The position numbers were made by a program, and so were the translations under genes. Source: Agriotes lineatus (Eukaryota > Arthropoda > Insecta > Coleoptera > Elateridae). Taken from it: a DNA stretch of 64,000 nt. The stretch lies in assembly GCA_940337035.1 (NCBI GenBank), contig CALNHX010002286.1:1-64000 (forward strand), read 5' to 3'. This document shows positions 34,908-44,570 of the stretch, one piece after another. The notes below the pieces were generated by a model. It searched no databases. It worked only from the letters and a program-made list of their open reading frames with translations, and had not been told where the DNA came from. Each line of letters opens with the position of its first letter. Position 1 is the first letter of the stretch.

Positions 34908-35972
34908 TTACAACAATTGTTCGAAATGCTGTCCATTAACGTCAACGCACTTCTGAACTCTCGTAGCTGTTTCTTGAAGAACGTTCGATAATTGCTGGGC
35001 CGTTATTCTATTAATTGCGCGTCTTACTCGCAACTCCAGATCTTCGCGGGTTGTAACGGGGGTTGCATAAACAATGTTTTTCAAATGGCCCCAAACAAAG
35101 AAATCAAGAGGTGTCAAATCAGGTGACCTTGGAGGCCATCGCACAGGACCATTCGTCGAAATTACGTTTTCTTCGAATGCTTGTTGAAGGTAATCAATTA
35201 CTATTCTTGAATTATGGGGAGGAGCTCCATCTTGTTGGAAATACATTCCCTGTCGTAAATGGATAGGTAATTCAGCTAACCTGTCCTCAATTTCATTTTG
35301 CAGAAATCCTAAGTATCTAGCTCCAGTCAAGGCTCCTTCAAATATTATTGGACCAATGACTCTACGACCGACTATTCCAAGCCAAACATTGAAACCGAAC
35401 CGCACTTGAAAATTACCCTGCCGCAATAAATGTTGATTTACTTGTGACCAATACCTTGTATTTTGTCGGTTAAATAATCCCATATTTGTAAACCTACACT
35501 CGTCCGAAAATAAAATCCTTCCCAAAAAAGCATTGTTTGGCTGCACATTATTCTGCAAGATCCAATTGCAATATTCCATCCTACGTTCATAATCATTTTC
35601 GTACAGGTGCTGGTGCAATTGATATTTGAAGGATTTATAATTGTGTTTGTGCAAGATTCGGCTTACCGTTTGGTGACTAATTTCCAAATCAAACCCAATT
35701 TGCCTTAAAGAAACAGTCTTATCAACTTCTATTCGAGCTAAAACATTAATTTCCGTTCCTTCGTCAATGATAACGTTTTCTTCGGGATCGGGATCATGGT
35801 TAGGCTCTCTTCGGAATTGATTTTCAAGACGATTAAAATAATTTCTCGCTGGACATTGTCTATCAGGATATCGGTCGGCATAAAGGTTTCTAGCCGCAAG
35901 GCCATTTTTTCTACATTCCCCATAAATAATTAACATGTCCACTCTTTCATCCTTTGTATAAATGTGCGGCAT
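34908..35972 (-). CDS. Mariner/IS630-type DDE transposase, intact
   Basis: A nuclear transposase that would bind the element's TIRs and cut and paste the element into TA. I start it at the ATG at 35972 (MPHIYTKDERVDM), giving 354 residues. The frame extends 23 codons further to 36041, but that extra piece is hydrophobic and unlike the family. An N-terminal helix-turn-helix region covers residues 1-50 (RVDMLIIYGECRKNG, AARNLYADRYPDR). A second HTH lies near 100-110 (LEISHQTVSRILHKHNYK). The catalytic core has FSDECRF (Asp157), FQQDGAPPH (Asp248) and WPPRSPDLTPLD (Asp285). I count 36 residues between the last two, giving a DDD triad. It ends CVDVNGQHFEQLL. I saw no stop, frameshift or missing residue. 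No introns are needed. Confidence 0.95.
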   Translation of the reverse strand: MPHIYTKDERVDMLIIYGECRKNGLAARNLYADRYPDRQCPARNYFNRLENQFRREPNHDPDPEENVIIDEGTEINVLARIEVDKTVSLRQIGFDLEISHQTVSRILHKHNYKSFKYQLHQHLYENDYERRMEYCNWILQNNVQPNNAFLGRILFSDECRFTNMGLFNRQNTRYWSQVNQHLLRQGNFQVRFGFNVWLGIVGRRVIGPIIFEGALTGARYLGFLQNEIEDRLAELPIHLRQGMYFQQDGAPPHNSRIVIDYLQQAFEENVISTNGPVRWPPRSPDLTPLDFFVWGHLKNIVYATPVTTREDLELRVRRAINRITAQQLSNVLQETATRVQKCVDVNGQHFEQLL

Positions 35973-36123
35973 TTTGAACAAAAATAACAACAAATGTAAA
36001 GACTCTTCCAATACACAATAGAAACACCGATAAACCAACAAGTATTTATTTGACAGTCTGAATAAACAATTTCATTGTTTTCAAAGCCTCCTTAGTCTTA
36101 ACACTAAATTAGACCAAAATAAT

Positions 36124-36688
36124 TGTATTTTCTTATTTTCTTTTAGCTGTAATTTTGATTGTATTTATCGCACATTTAATTACCATGTATGAATAAATTC
36201 CTTATTAATAGTACTAATAAATGGTACCACGGTACCAATATGGTTCCATTTGAAAAAATTGAGTTTTACCCCAAAATTGATTACGGTGAACTTTATTTGC
36301 TCATAAAAAACGCAATTTAGTATTTTTGACGGGATTTCGATTTTTCTAGCATTAAATGGATCAATTGGAATAAATCGGAACCATCATGGCACACTTAAAT
36401 GGAAAACTAAAAATTAAATTAAAAAAATTTTTGACGTTTGAAATGTCACTTATGTGGTATCATTGGATTCAGAAAATTATGCAGATTTCAGAAATGTAAT
36501 AATATACAGGGTGTTCTATTTAAAAATCGAAAGTTGGTATCACTTCCGGCGAAACCGGAAGTGAAAAAAAAATCATTTGCAGGTCAAAAAGTGCCGCTTA
36601 TTATGTATATGGGATATACCAAATTTCAATAAATTACCTTTAAAACTAACGGAGATACGGGGGTGTACCATGATCCTGTTACACCCGG
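36124..36688 (-). repeat. Right terminal inverted repeat
   Basis: Inverse of 34304-34868. The transposase start lies about 150 bp inside it, so the promoter is either in this short interval or within this TIR. The 64-codon frame at 36438-36632 is within the TIR and is not a gene. Confidence 0.93.
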
Positions 36689-36699
36689 TATAATAGGCT

Positions 36700-37215
36700 T
36701 GTCTGGGACGCTGTTTTCTGTGTCCGGGACGCTGTTTCAGCAGCCTAACCGCAAGAGATAGAAAAAACAGTTATGAAAGTTATATGTTTGGAATGGTCAT
36801 GTCAGGTCAGGAACCGAATTTCAGTCACGTGACGCTTCCGGTTTTCGAGAAATCACGTGATTTCCGTCCGTCCGGGACGCTGGTCCGACCGGGACGCTGT
36901 TTCAGCAGCCAAACCGTAAGAGATAGAGAAAAGAGTTATTGAAGTTATATGTTTGGAATGGTCATGTCAGGTTAGGAACCGAATTTCAGTCACGTGGCAC
37001 TTCCGGTTTTCGAGAAATCACGTGATTTCCGTCCGTCCGGGACGCTGGTCCGTCCGGGACGCTGTTTCAGCAGCCAAACCGTAAGAGATAGAGAAAAAAG
37101 TTATGAAAGTTATTTGTTTGGAATGGTCATGTTAGGTCAGAAACCGAATTTCAATCACGTGACAATTCCGGTTTTCGAGAAATCACGTGATTTCTCGAAA
37201 ACGCGTTCTATTTGA
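36700..37215 (+). repeat. 165-bp tandem repeat array, about three copies
   Basis: gacgctgtttcagcagcc recurs at about 36728, 36893 and 37058, an exact 165-bp period. Each unit contains a taagagatagaraaaa-type segment, tttggaatggtcatgt, two CACGTG or near-CACGTG sites (cagtcacgtg, gaaatcacgtgatttc) and a gtccgtccgggacgctggtc phrase. The array begins directly next to the mariner's right end and its last unit decays at gaaaacgcgtt. The 73-codon frame at 36994-37215 exists only because the unit is open in one frame. Confidence 0.9.
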
Positions 37216-37542
37216 AAAACGGTCTTTTTTGTTTTATTAAATGAGACATTTGTCTCACTGGTTGCTAGTTATTATTATTATTGTATACATGTATGACATA
37301 AAATACATGAATAGTGAGATATATATACCTATTAAGTTATATATTGATGGCAAAACACGATATGTATAATAATATCCTATATAAACCCGAAATACCCGCC
37401 TATGCGTTTTTTCATCATGAAGCCGACATAGGACCGCTTAGGACTTTTGGTATGTTGTTCAGTACACTAAATAGAATATTTCTACCAATTTTCAGATTTA
37501 CATTATTTTTTTCAAGGTCAAACCCTAATATGTCTGGGCTAG
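37216..37542. other. No recognised feature
   Basis: AT-rich, with a short ATT microsatellite near 37270. No element was recognised. The 91-codon plus-strand frame (37314-37589) runs into the following palindrome and is probably incidental. Confidence 0.4.
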
Positions 37543-38742
37543 TATATTTTTACTACAAAAGTCAAACACGCAATAATTTATTACATTGACATTAATTGAC
37601 AAAAAAGCATCAAAAACACAAAAATTAAGTAGGTACCATACAGCGGTTCACAAAATTTGCGGTACCAATTTCAACAGTGAATTCTGAAGAAATTATGCTT
37701 CTAAGCCAAAAATGGATTAGGACTTTTCGACTCCATATAGCGTCCCCTAGCATCTCCAGAAATGTCACGGTTGACTTTCCTGACACCCTGTATACAAAGT
37801 TGCTTAGTTTAGCCGCTAGAGGTCTTCAAAAATGATTAGCTTTTTTTAAATAGATAGATTTTATTCGCGTTTTGGCCATGCGTTTGTACCAGTAAACTAC
37901 AGCATTTTGTGGAATAAACCTTAATTTCGAAAATTACAGGGTGTTTAAAAACGTCACAATAAATTATCCATCCATATTTTCTAACCACCTGTATAATCAC
38001 TACCAATTTTTTTTGTGAATAGTTACTTTAATTTAGAAGCTATTTCCCCTCTTACAATATTTTAGTTGGGTGAACAGTTTAGCCACAAAAAAATATTTTC
38101 TAAATTCCTAAAAGCCTAGTGTTAAGTAACAGTTACTGATTCAGGCTTGTAAAAATTTAGAAACTATTTTTTGTGGCTAAACCGTTTACCCAACAAAAAT
38201 TTTGTAAGAACGGAAATAGCTTCTAAATTAAAGTAGCTATTCACACAAAAACATTGGTAGTGATTATACAGATAGTTAAAAAAATATGGATGGATAATTT
38301 ATTGTGACGTTTTTAAACACCCTGTAATTTTCGAAATTAAGGTTTATTCCACAAAATGCTGTAGTTTACTGGTACAAACGCATGGCCAAAACATGAATAA
38401 AATCTATCAAAGATTTTTCGACTTACTTGAAAAAATTTAAAAAAGCTAATTATTTTTGAAGACCTCTAGCGGCTAAACTAAGCAACTTTGTATACTGGGT
38501 GTCAGGAAAATCAACCGTGGCACTTCTGGAGATGCTAGGGGACGCTATATAGATTCGAAAAGTCCTAATCCATTTTTGGCTTAGAAGCATAATTTCTTCA
38601 GAATTCACTGTTGAAATTGGTACCGCAAATTTTGTGAACCGCTGTATGGTACCTACTAAATTTTTGTGTTTTTTATGCTTTTTTGTCAATTAATGTCAAT
38701 GTAATAAATAATTGCGTGTTTGACTTTTGAAGTAAAAATATA
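37543..38742. repeat. 1.2-kb near-perfect palindrome
   Basis: The arms run from tatatttttactacaaaagt on the left to cttttgaagtaaaaatata on the right and meet near 38135. They match over about 550 bp each (caatttcaacagtgaattct/agaattcactgttgaaattg; taaactacagcattttgtgg/ccacaaaatgctgtagttta). Each arm contains the terminus tttcctgacaccctgtata or its inverse, which also occurs a third time at 43747-43767. The palindrome may be two facing copies of one element end with a 690-bp fold-back element (cagggtgtttaaaaacgtca arms) between them. Confidence 0.9.
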
Positions 38743-39744
38743 CACCGTGCAGGAGTATGCTGCTATGTTTTTTGTGTATGGTGTTCTGGTGCTGTTGGGT
38801 CTGCGAGTACGTCGATATTTTGTCTTCATTGTTGGATTTAAAATTATCAAACTTTCTTTTAAAAGTGTTCTAAAAGCTAATAAATTACACAGGTTACAAT
38901 TTTTTTCTTTAAAATAATGGGTGATTCTTATGTATTTTGGTGCGCTGAGTTCGGAAATGCCCTCAGTTTTTTTCCCAGCACGTAAGCATTTTCCGCAAAA
39001 TGCATTTTTCTGCGGGATTGCCTACCTTAAGGCGTATATTTATGAATATGCCGAAAAAAGTTGTTTTTCCTATTCGGCTTCATAGTTTTATATTAGAAAC
39101 TATGAAATGATAAAAATTAGTATATTTAACAGTATTAGTCAGCGTATGAATCATGGAAACCCATTACCTTAATAGTATGCAATTAAGGTTTATCGCTTTT
39201 CTTCGGTGTTTTCAGATTCCAATGTTACTGTAATAAATGTTTTTGTTATTAAAAGTACATAAATAAATAGGAGAAATTCTTTCTGGTAATTAGCGTAATT
39301 GTGGTGAACATTATTGACAAATAAAACCTGGATTTTCCCATTGCCCTATATACAGGGTGCCCGGATTTCGTAGGGACAACATGGGTAACTTTTGTATTTG
39401 AAGAGATAGAGAAATGGTTAAATTAGCAAAAAGGTGCAGGTTTGAGAGCTCATTAAGAATCCATCTTCAAATTTTACTTGTCATGGCCCACTTGTCTAAA
39501 ATTAAAAAAAAAACAAAATCTTCTAATTTCTTTTATATGCCGTAACTTTTTTGTTACTTAAGATATTGAGATGCGATGTAAACTAATTTGCATGGTAATT
39601 TAAATACTTTTATTGGCACTTAATAAAACGAATTTTATTTGTGTTAATTTTTAGTAATCTAACCTAACCTCAAAATTTTAAATTGGTACCCTGCAATTTT
39701 TTTTGGCCGTTTTAAGAGAGGATTTTTTTCTGAATGCAGTGATG

Positions 39745-40211
39745 TATTACATGATATGGAAACTTCTTCAAAATTTTGAAAAACTGAGTTTATTCTTTTT
39801 ACAGGCAGAAATCACTAGTGCTATGATCACAATAACTTTGTTTTTTGTTTATCACGTTATCTGTTAAATTATGTTTCGAAACAAAAAGCAGGTTTATCAG
39901 CATACGTGCCTGTCAGTGTGAGTGTTATTACTTCAACTTATAACGGAAAATTTTGAAAATATGATGTATTTTGTGCGTATATCAAGTGCTACAAGAACGT
40001 AGAACTTATACGTCAAACATACGGAACACACTGACACTACTGGAAGGCACGTATGATGATAAGAGTGCTTTTTGTTTCTAAACATAATTTTACAGATAAC
40101 GTAATAAATAAAAAACAAAATTATTGTGATCATGGCACTAGAGATTTCTGCCTGTAAAAAGAATAAACTCAGTTTTTCAAAATTTTGAAGAAGTTTCCAT
40201 ATCATGTAATA
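39745..40211. repeat. 467-bp hairpin element
   Basis: tattacatgatatggaaact is inverted at agtttccatatcatgtaata. The arms match through tcttcaaaattttgaaaaac, tttacaggcagaaatcacta and taacgtaataaataa, and meet around 39975. It encodes nothing. The minus-strand frame 39933-40214 is the arm read through. Confidence 0.9.
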
Positions 40212-41132
40212 CAAGGTGGTGCAAAAGTCCTCACTCGATTTCCTAAGGCAGTAACTTTGTTTGTAAATGAAAAGAATTGGTTCTGTTTGTTGATTATGTT
40301 TATTTAGACGTTTAATTTTTTCCCATTAAGTCTCGAAGACAATATCGGTCAAGTGGACACCGCCAGAGTTGATGAAAATTCGGGCTCGTTTCACAGCATT
40401 TTTCATGACTTTTCTCAAAACTTCTGGCGATAAATTCTCCACTTCTAGTCAGATGTTTTCTTTTAAGGCCGCCAAGGTCTGTGGCTTGTTCGTATAGACC
40501 CGTGACTTCAGAAAACCTCAAAGAAAGAGTCTGGAACGGTCAAATCGGGCGATCTTGCGGGCCAGTGCAGATCTCCAAAACGAGAGATGAAGCGATCGGG
40601 AAAAGCTTGCTTCAGAATATTCACTGTCGTTCATGCTGTGTGTGCCGTTGCACTTATAAGGGAACATCTTTAAGTCTTTCACCAAAATTCGCTGTAAAGA
40701 CCGTCTACCGATGCCCAAGTGCGTGGCTCGTCGTCTGGTGGATGTTTTGACGGTCCTCTTGGACATCTGCAACCACAGCAGCGATATTCTCGACCGAACG
40801 GCTACTCCGGGGCCGGCCACGTTTGAAACTGTCCCGTATTGAGCCAGTCTCCTCGAGGCGAGTGGGTAAACGCCACAGTGTTTGCACATTTGATGCCACA
40901 CAACCAAGGAATCGACAACAAATTTCACGTGGAGCCAAAAGCACTGACCGATTATTTGTCAAAAACATTGGCACAAATTATTTCGCGTTTTTGAGGATTA
41001 TAGCGATCCATGGTTTATCTATGTGTATTCTGATTCTGTTTGCTTCACGAATGTCAAAGTCGCGATGACATAAGATGCCATTTGCGAAAATGAGAGCATG
41101 TTCCGATAGGGTGATTACTTTTGCGCCACCTG
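40212..41132 (-). mobile_element. Internally deleted mariner-like element
   Basis: CAAGGTGGTGCAAAAGTCCT on the left faces agggtgattacttttgcgcc and acctgt on the right, with TA on both sides. It sits at the centre of the nested palindrome. The remnants of its transposase are on the minus strand. Confidence 0.85.
40320..40975 (-). pseudogene. Mariner-like transposase remnant with catalytic core deleted
   Basis: From 40975 on the minus strand, the N-terminal HTH region reads through FLTNNRSVLLAPREICC and TRLEETGSIRDSFKRGRPR. After a frame shift it continues with a second patch, GIGRRSLQRILVKDLKMFPY. The frame then jumps straight to sequence equivalent to the area after the third catalytic Asp. 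A C-terminal tail in another frame follows near 40500-40330 (VYTNKPQTLAALKENI; RARIFINSGGVHLTDI). None of the three DDE blocks can be read, so the core is lost by deletion. The four overlapping frames on both strands are parts or shadows of this one gene. Confidence 0.85.
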
Positions 41133-41589
41133 TTACATCACTGCATTCAGAAAAAAATCCTCTCTTAAAACGGCCAAAAAAATTGCAGGGTATCAATTTA
41201 AAATTTTGAGGTTAGGTTAGATTACTAAAATTAACACAAATAAAATTGGTTTTATCAAGTGCCAATAAAAGTATTTAAATTACCATGCAAATTAGTTCAA
41301 ATCGCATCTCAATATCTTAAGTAACAAAAAAGTTACGGCATATAAAAGAAATTAGGAGATTTTGTTTTTTTTTTAAATTTTAGACAAGTGGGCCATGACA
41401 AGTAAAATTTGAAGATGGATTCTTAATAAGCTCTCAAACCTGCACCTTTTTGCTAATTTAACCATTTCTCTATCTCTTCAAATACAAAGTTACCCATGTT
41501 GTCCCTACGAAATCCGGGCACTCTGTATACCCCTCGTAGTCCTTCGATTTGTTCATTTCAATTTAAATATTCTTAAAGTGTCTTTCAAA

Positions 41590-43257
41590 ATGTCTTCAAG
41601 AGCTTGTGTTAATAATCCTGAAAGTTTCTGTTACATTTGTGGCGAACTTGTATTAAAAAAACAATCTCGAAGTATTACGGAGTTTATTAAAAAGTGTACT
41701 TTGCCTATTTTGGTGTGAAGATCGGAGATCAAGAAAAATCTTGGGCCCCTTATGAAGTGTGTTCAGGCTGTGTTGAAGGACTTCGCATGTGGTCTAAAGG
41801 AAAGGTGAAATCTTTTCGTTTTGGGGTGCCTATGATTTGGAGAGAGCCGAGAAACCACGGCGATGACTGCTACTTTTGTTCTTGCAACATACAAGGGTAC
41901 AATGCCAAAAATAAAAAAGATATATGTTACCCAAACATGCAATCTGCACTTCGGCCTGTGCCTCATGGACCCGGTATTCCAGTACCAGTGCCCCCACACA
42001 ATTTTGACGATTTGCCAGAGTCATCAGAGAGCGAGTCAGAGCAGTTGGACGATGAGTTTCAAGTCGAAGACTGTGGACCCCAACAGTTTTCACAAGAAGA
42101 ATTAAACGACCTCGTTCGTGATTTAGGGCTTTTTAAAGAGTCTGCTGAATTACTGGGCTCTAGACTTCAAGAAAAGAACTTGTTGAGATCTGGTAACTTT
42201 ATTCTCTTGGTACAGAAGCAGAGAAAAACAATTTGAGTCAAATTTTTCTCAAGATGGCGAACTTGTATATTGTTCTGATGTTCCCAAGTTGATGTCAATG
42301 TTTAATATTCAACATGTGTCAGATGAATGGAGGCTTTTTATTGACTCGTCAAAAGAAGTTTAAAAGCAGTTTTGCTACACAACGGCAATAAATACGCTTC
42401 TGTACCCGTAGGGCACTCTGTGCATCTAAAAGAAAAGTATGACAACATGACTTTTATCCTTGATAAATTGAAATATAAGGAGTTTGGATGGTCTATCTGT
42501 GGTGATCTCAAAGTCATCTCTATGGTGCTTGGACAACAAGGTGGCTATACGAAATTCCCCTGTTTCCTATGTGAGTGGGATAGCCGGGCAAAAGCACAGC
42601 ACTGGAGCCAAAAAGTGTGGCCAACGAGAACTTTGAAGGTTGGAGAAAAAAATGTTCACTTTGAGTCTTTGGTTGATCCAAAAAAGTGCTTTTACCCCCA
42701 CTTCACATCAAGCTTGGACTGATGAAGCAGTTTGTCAAGGCATTGCCAAAAGATGGTGAAACGGTCAAATACCTTGAAAAGAAATTCCCGGGACTGTCTG
42801 AGGCAAAGTTAAAGGAGGGTGTTTTTGTTGGCCCGGACATTCGGAAACTGATGAAAGACAATCAGTTTGAAAAGGTGATGAAAAAAGCTGAGAAAGAGGC
42901 GTGGATATTATTTAAAGAAGTTGTGACTAAGTTTTTGGGGAACAATAAGGACCCGGATTATGAAGAAATTGTAAATAAAATGTTGAAATGTTTTAAAACC
43001 TTGGGGTGCTCCATGAGCTTGAAACTTCACTTTTTGAACTCCCAGAAAACCTTGGTGCCGTAAGTGAAGAGCAGGGCGAGAGGTTCCACCAAGACATCAA
43101 AGAAATGGAACGGAGGTACCAAGGACGATGGGATGTGAATATGGTGGGAGACTACTGTTGGATGCTTCATAGAGAACTTCCAGACATCCCACGCAAACGG
43201 AAAAGCTCAAAACGGAGTTTTGGGGGAAAAAGATGTAGATATTATAAAGAATTATAA
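41590..43257 (+). pseudogene. Uncharacterised multicopy Cys-rich insect family, frameshifted
   Basis: It begins with ATG at 41590 (MSSRACVNNPESFCYICGEL). A one-base loss near 41693 shifts into the 180-codon frame with VYFAYFGVKIGDQEKSWAP, CSGCVEGLRMWSKGK and DDCYFCSCNIQGYNAKNKKD. The paired Cys suggest one or two zinc-binding units. Further shifts near 42200, 42360, 42690 and 43020 separate the blocks WSICGDLKVISMVLGQQGG, KFPCFLCEWDSRAKAQHW, LPPLHIKLGLMKQFVKALP, LKEGVFVGPDIRKLMKDNQ and GERFHQDIKEMERRYQGRW. Conceptually this is about 550 residues. I remember closely similar multicopy proteins in arthropods and Hydra with no assigned function. The conserved Asp, His and Glu blocks could be an RNase-H-like core, but that is a guess. 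It lies inside the inverted-repeat element at 38495-43766 and may be its transposase. Confidence 0.75.
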
Positions 43258-43766
43258 ATCCTTATTGTATATACTACATATTATTTTTATCAAATTGTAT
43301 TTAAAAATGTAAATAAACCACTAGTAATATATTTTTTTTTATTTCAAAATGCATTTTTACCTATATGTACTGCGGGTTTTGCATAACTTTCTTTTTCATT
43401 TTGAGGAAAATCCCTACGTGCTGGAGAAAAACAGAGGTCATATTTGGACTCCGCACCAAAATACATACGATTCACCCATTACGGTGAAAAAAAAATCAAA
43501 AAATCAAAAAATTTCAATTTGCAGGCCTGTGTTATGTATGTAGACGGTATATGTGACAATTGTTTTCCCAGCCTATCTCAAGACACTGCGTCAAGCCTCC
43601 AATTTAAGGCAAAGTACAGCAATTCTCAACTTTTCCTTTTTGATTTTCAACATTCGTTTTTACGAAAACTATGCTTCTAAGCCAAAAATGGATTACAACT
43701 TTTCGACTCCATATATCGCCTCCTAGCATCTCCAGAAGTGACACGGTTGACTTTCCTGACACCCTG

Positions 43767-44459
43767 TATAGGTAAGTTGAGTTAAATCATCATACTTTGG
43801 GCGAATGAACTTGTGGTCTTTCGTTGTACACGTATTTTCCGGACACCCTGTATACAGTGTGTCCCCGGATAGGTAAAACGACTCTTGTAAAAGGTAAAAA
43901 ATTCTCGTTTAAAATTTTCATTTTTTGGGGTTCAGCCCTGCTTGGTTAAAAGCGAATTTCGAACAGCATTTCAGTTTTTAAAAAACCTATTTTACTGTAG
44001 AGTAGCGTGCCTTTTATGTAGAAAATACGACAAAAAGTTATTAAGAAAAAATGTTTAGAATCAACATCTAGGCTCTTATACCAAAATTTCAAAATCCTCT
44101 GCCAACTTTGACCTCACACGTTTTCTTTTATGTTTAGGTCCCATATCAAAGAATTTTACTTTTAACAAAAACTGCTATGGAAAAAGCAAATATTTTTAAC
44201 AAAGTTTTTTATTTCATAATAAATTTCAATGCATGTTTCGTAATTATTTAAAAAAAAATGTAAAATTTTACTGATAACGGAAGTCATGTGACAACTTTTG
44301 TTTGGCCCATTTGTAATCACTTTGCAATTACCTCTGGTCGTTAGTGTTTGATTTTCCAAGAAATTCTAAATAATTTTTTTTCATTTGATGCCCGATTTTT
44401 GGCGATCACTTTATTTATTATTTGTTTATAATAATTTTTTTACGTAGTGCACACTGTAG
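43767..44459. other. Unassigned, with orphan mariner-like ends
   Basis: ttttccggacaccctgtata at 43834-43853 and cagtgtgtccccggatagg at 43855-43873 look like back-to-back termini of two different Tc1/mariner elements meeting at TA. I found no partner for either. The rest is AT-rich without features. Confidence 0.4.
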
Positions 44460-44570
44460 TTTGCGAATTTAAATTCGGCGCTGAGATGGCCTCGCGCCGA
44501 GTTGGCTGGCGCCGAGATGGCTCCGCGCCGAGATGGCGGCGCCGAGTTGTCCGGCTTCGCTTCTGACTCT
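44460..44570 (+). repeat. GC-rich short tandem repeat, GCGCCGAGATGGC type
   Basis: Four to five imperfect units of about 18 bp read as cggcgctgagatggc, cgcgccgagttggc, ggcgccgagatggc, cgcgccgagatggc and ggcgccgagttgtc. It is an isolated GC-rich island in AT-rich DNA. Function unknown. Confidence 0.85.

Larger units (their letters stand above)
34304..36688 (-). mobile_element. Apparently complete mariner-type transposon
   Basis: The element is flanked by TA on both sides (34302-34303 and 36689-36690). It starts CCGGGTGTAACAGGATCATG and ends with the exact inverse. The terminal inverted repeats run to 34868 and from 36124, about 565 bp each, with only a handful of mismatches by eye. Between them lies one uninterrupted transposase frame on the minus strand. 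Intact ends, TA flanks, near-identical TIRs and an open transposase together suggest a recent and possibly still competent copy. Confidence 0.95.
39353..41525. mobile_element. Nested element with about 390-bp TIRs
   Basis: CAGGGTGCCCGGATTTCGTA at 39353 is inverted at tacgaaatccgggcactctg, with TA on both sides. The arms (39353-39744 and 41133-41525) stay closely similar through aacatgggtaacttttgtat, gtgcaggtttgagagctcat and gaggatttttttctgaatgc. Between the arms there are only two further insertions: a hairpin and a deleted mariner. With both removed, the arms would meet almost directly, so this was a nearly pure palindrome. Confidence 0.9.
38495..43766 (+). mobile_element. 5.3-kb inverted-repeat element carrying an unknown Cys-rich gene
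   Basis: The left end (tgggtgtcaggaaaatcaac, cgtggcacttctggagatgc) is the inverse of the right end (gcatctccagaagtgacacg, gttgactttcctgacaccct). Similarity extends about 115 bp and TA follows the right end. A second inverted pair lies further in: tgattcttatgtattttggtg and cccagcacgtaag at 38925-38985 against cagcgtg-type sequence at 43390-43480 (ctacgtgctgg, caccaaaatacatacgattc). Two independent nested inverted blocks argue that one element spans this region. A gene of an uncharacterised family lies inside at 41590-43257. A second element (39353-41525) is inserted upstream of that gene. Confidence 0.7.

Noticed and set aside
40481..41068. Plus-strand frames of 80-90 codons as genes
   Set aside because: They are antisense to the deleted mariner transposase (RLEETGSIRD, RRSLQRILVKDLK).
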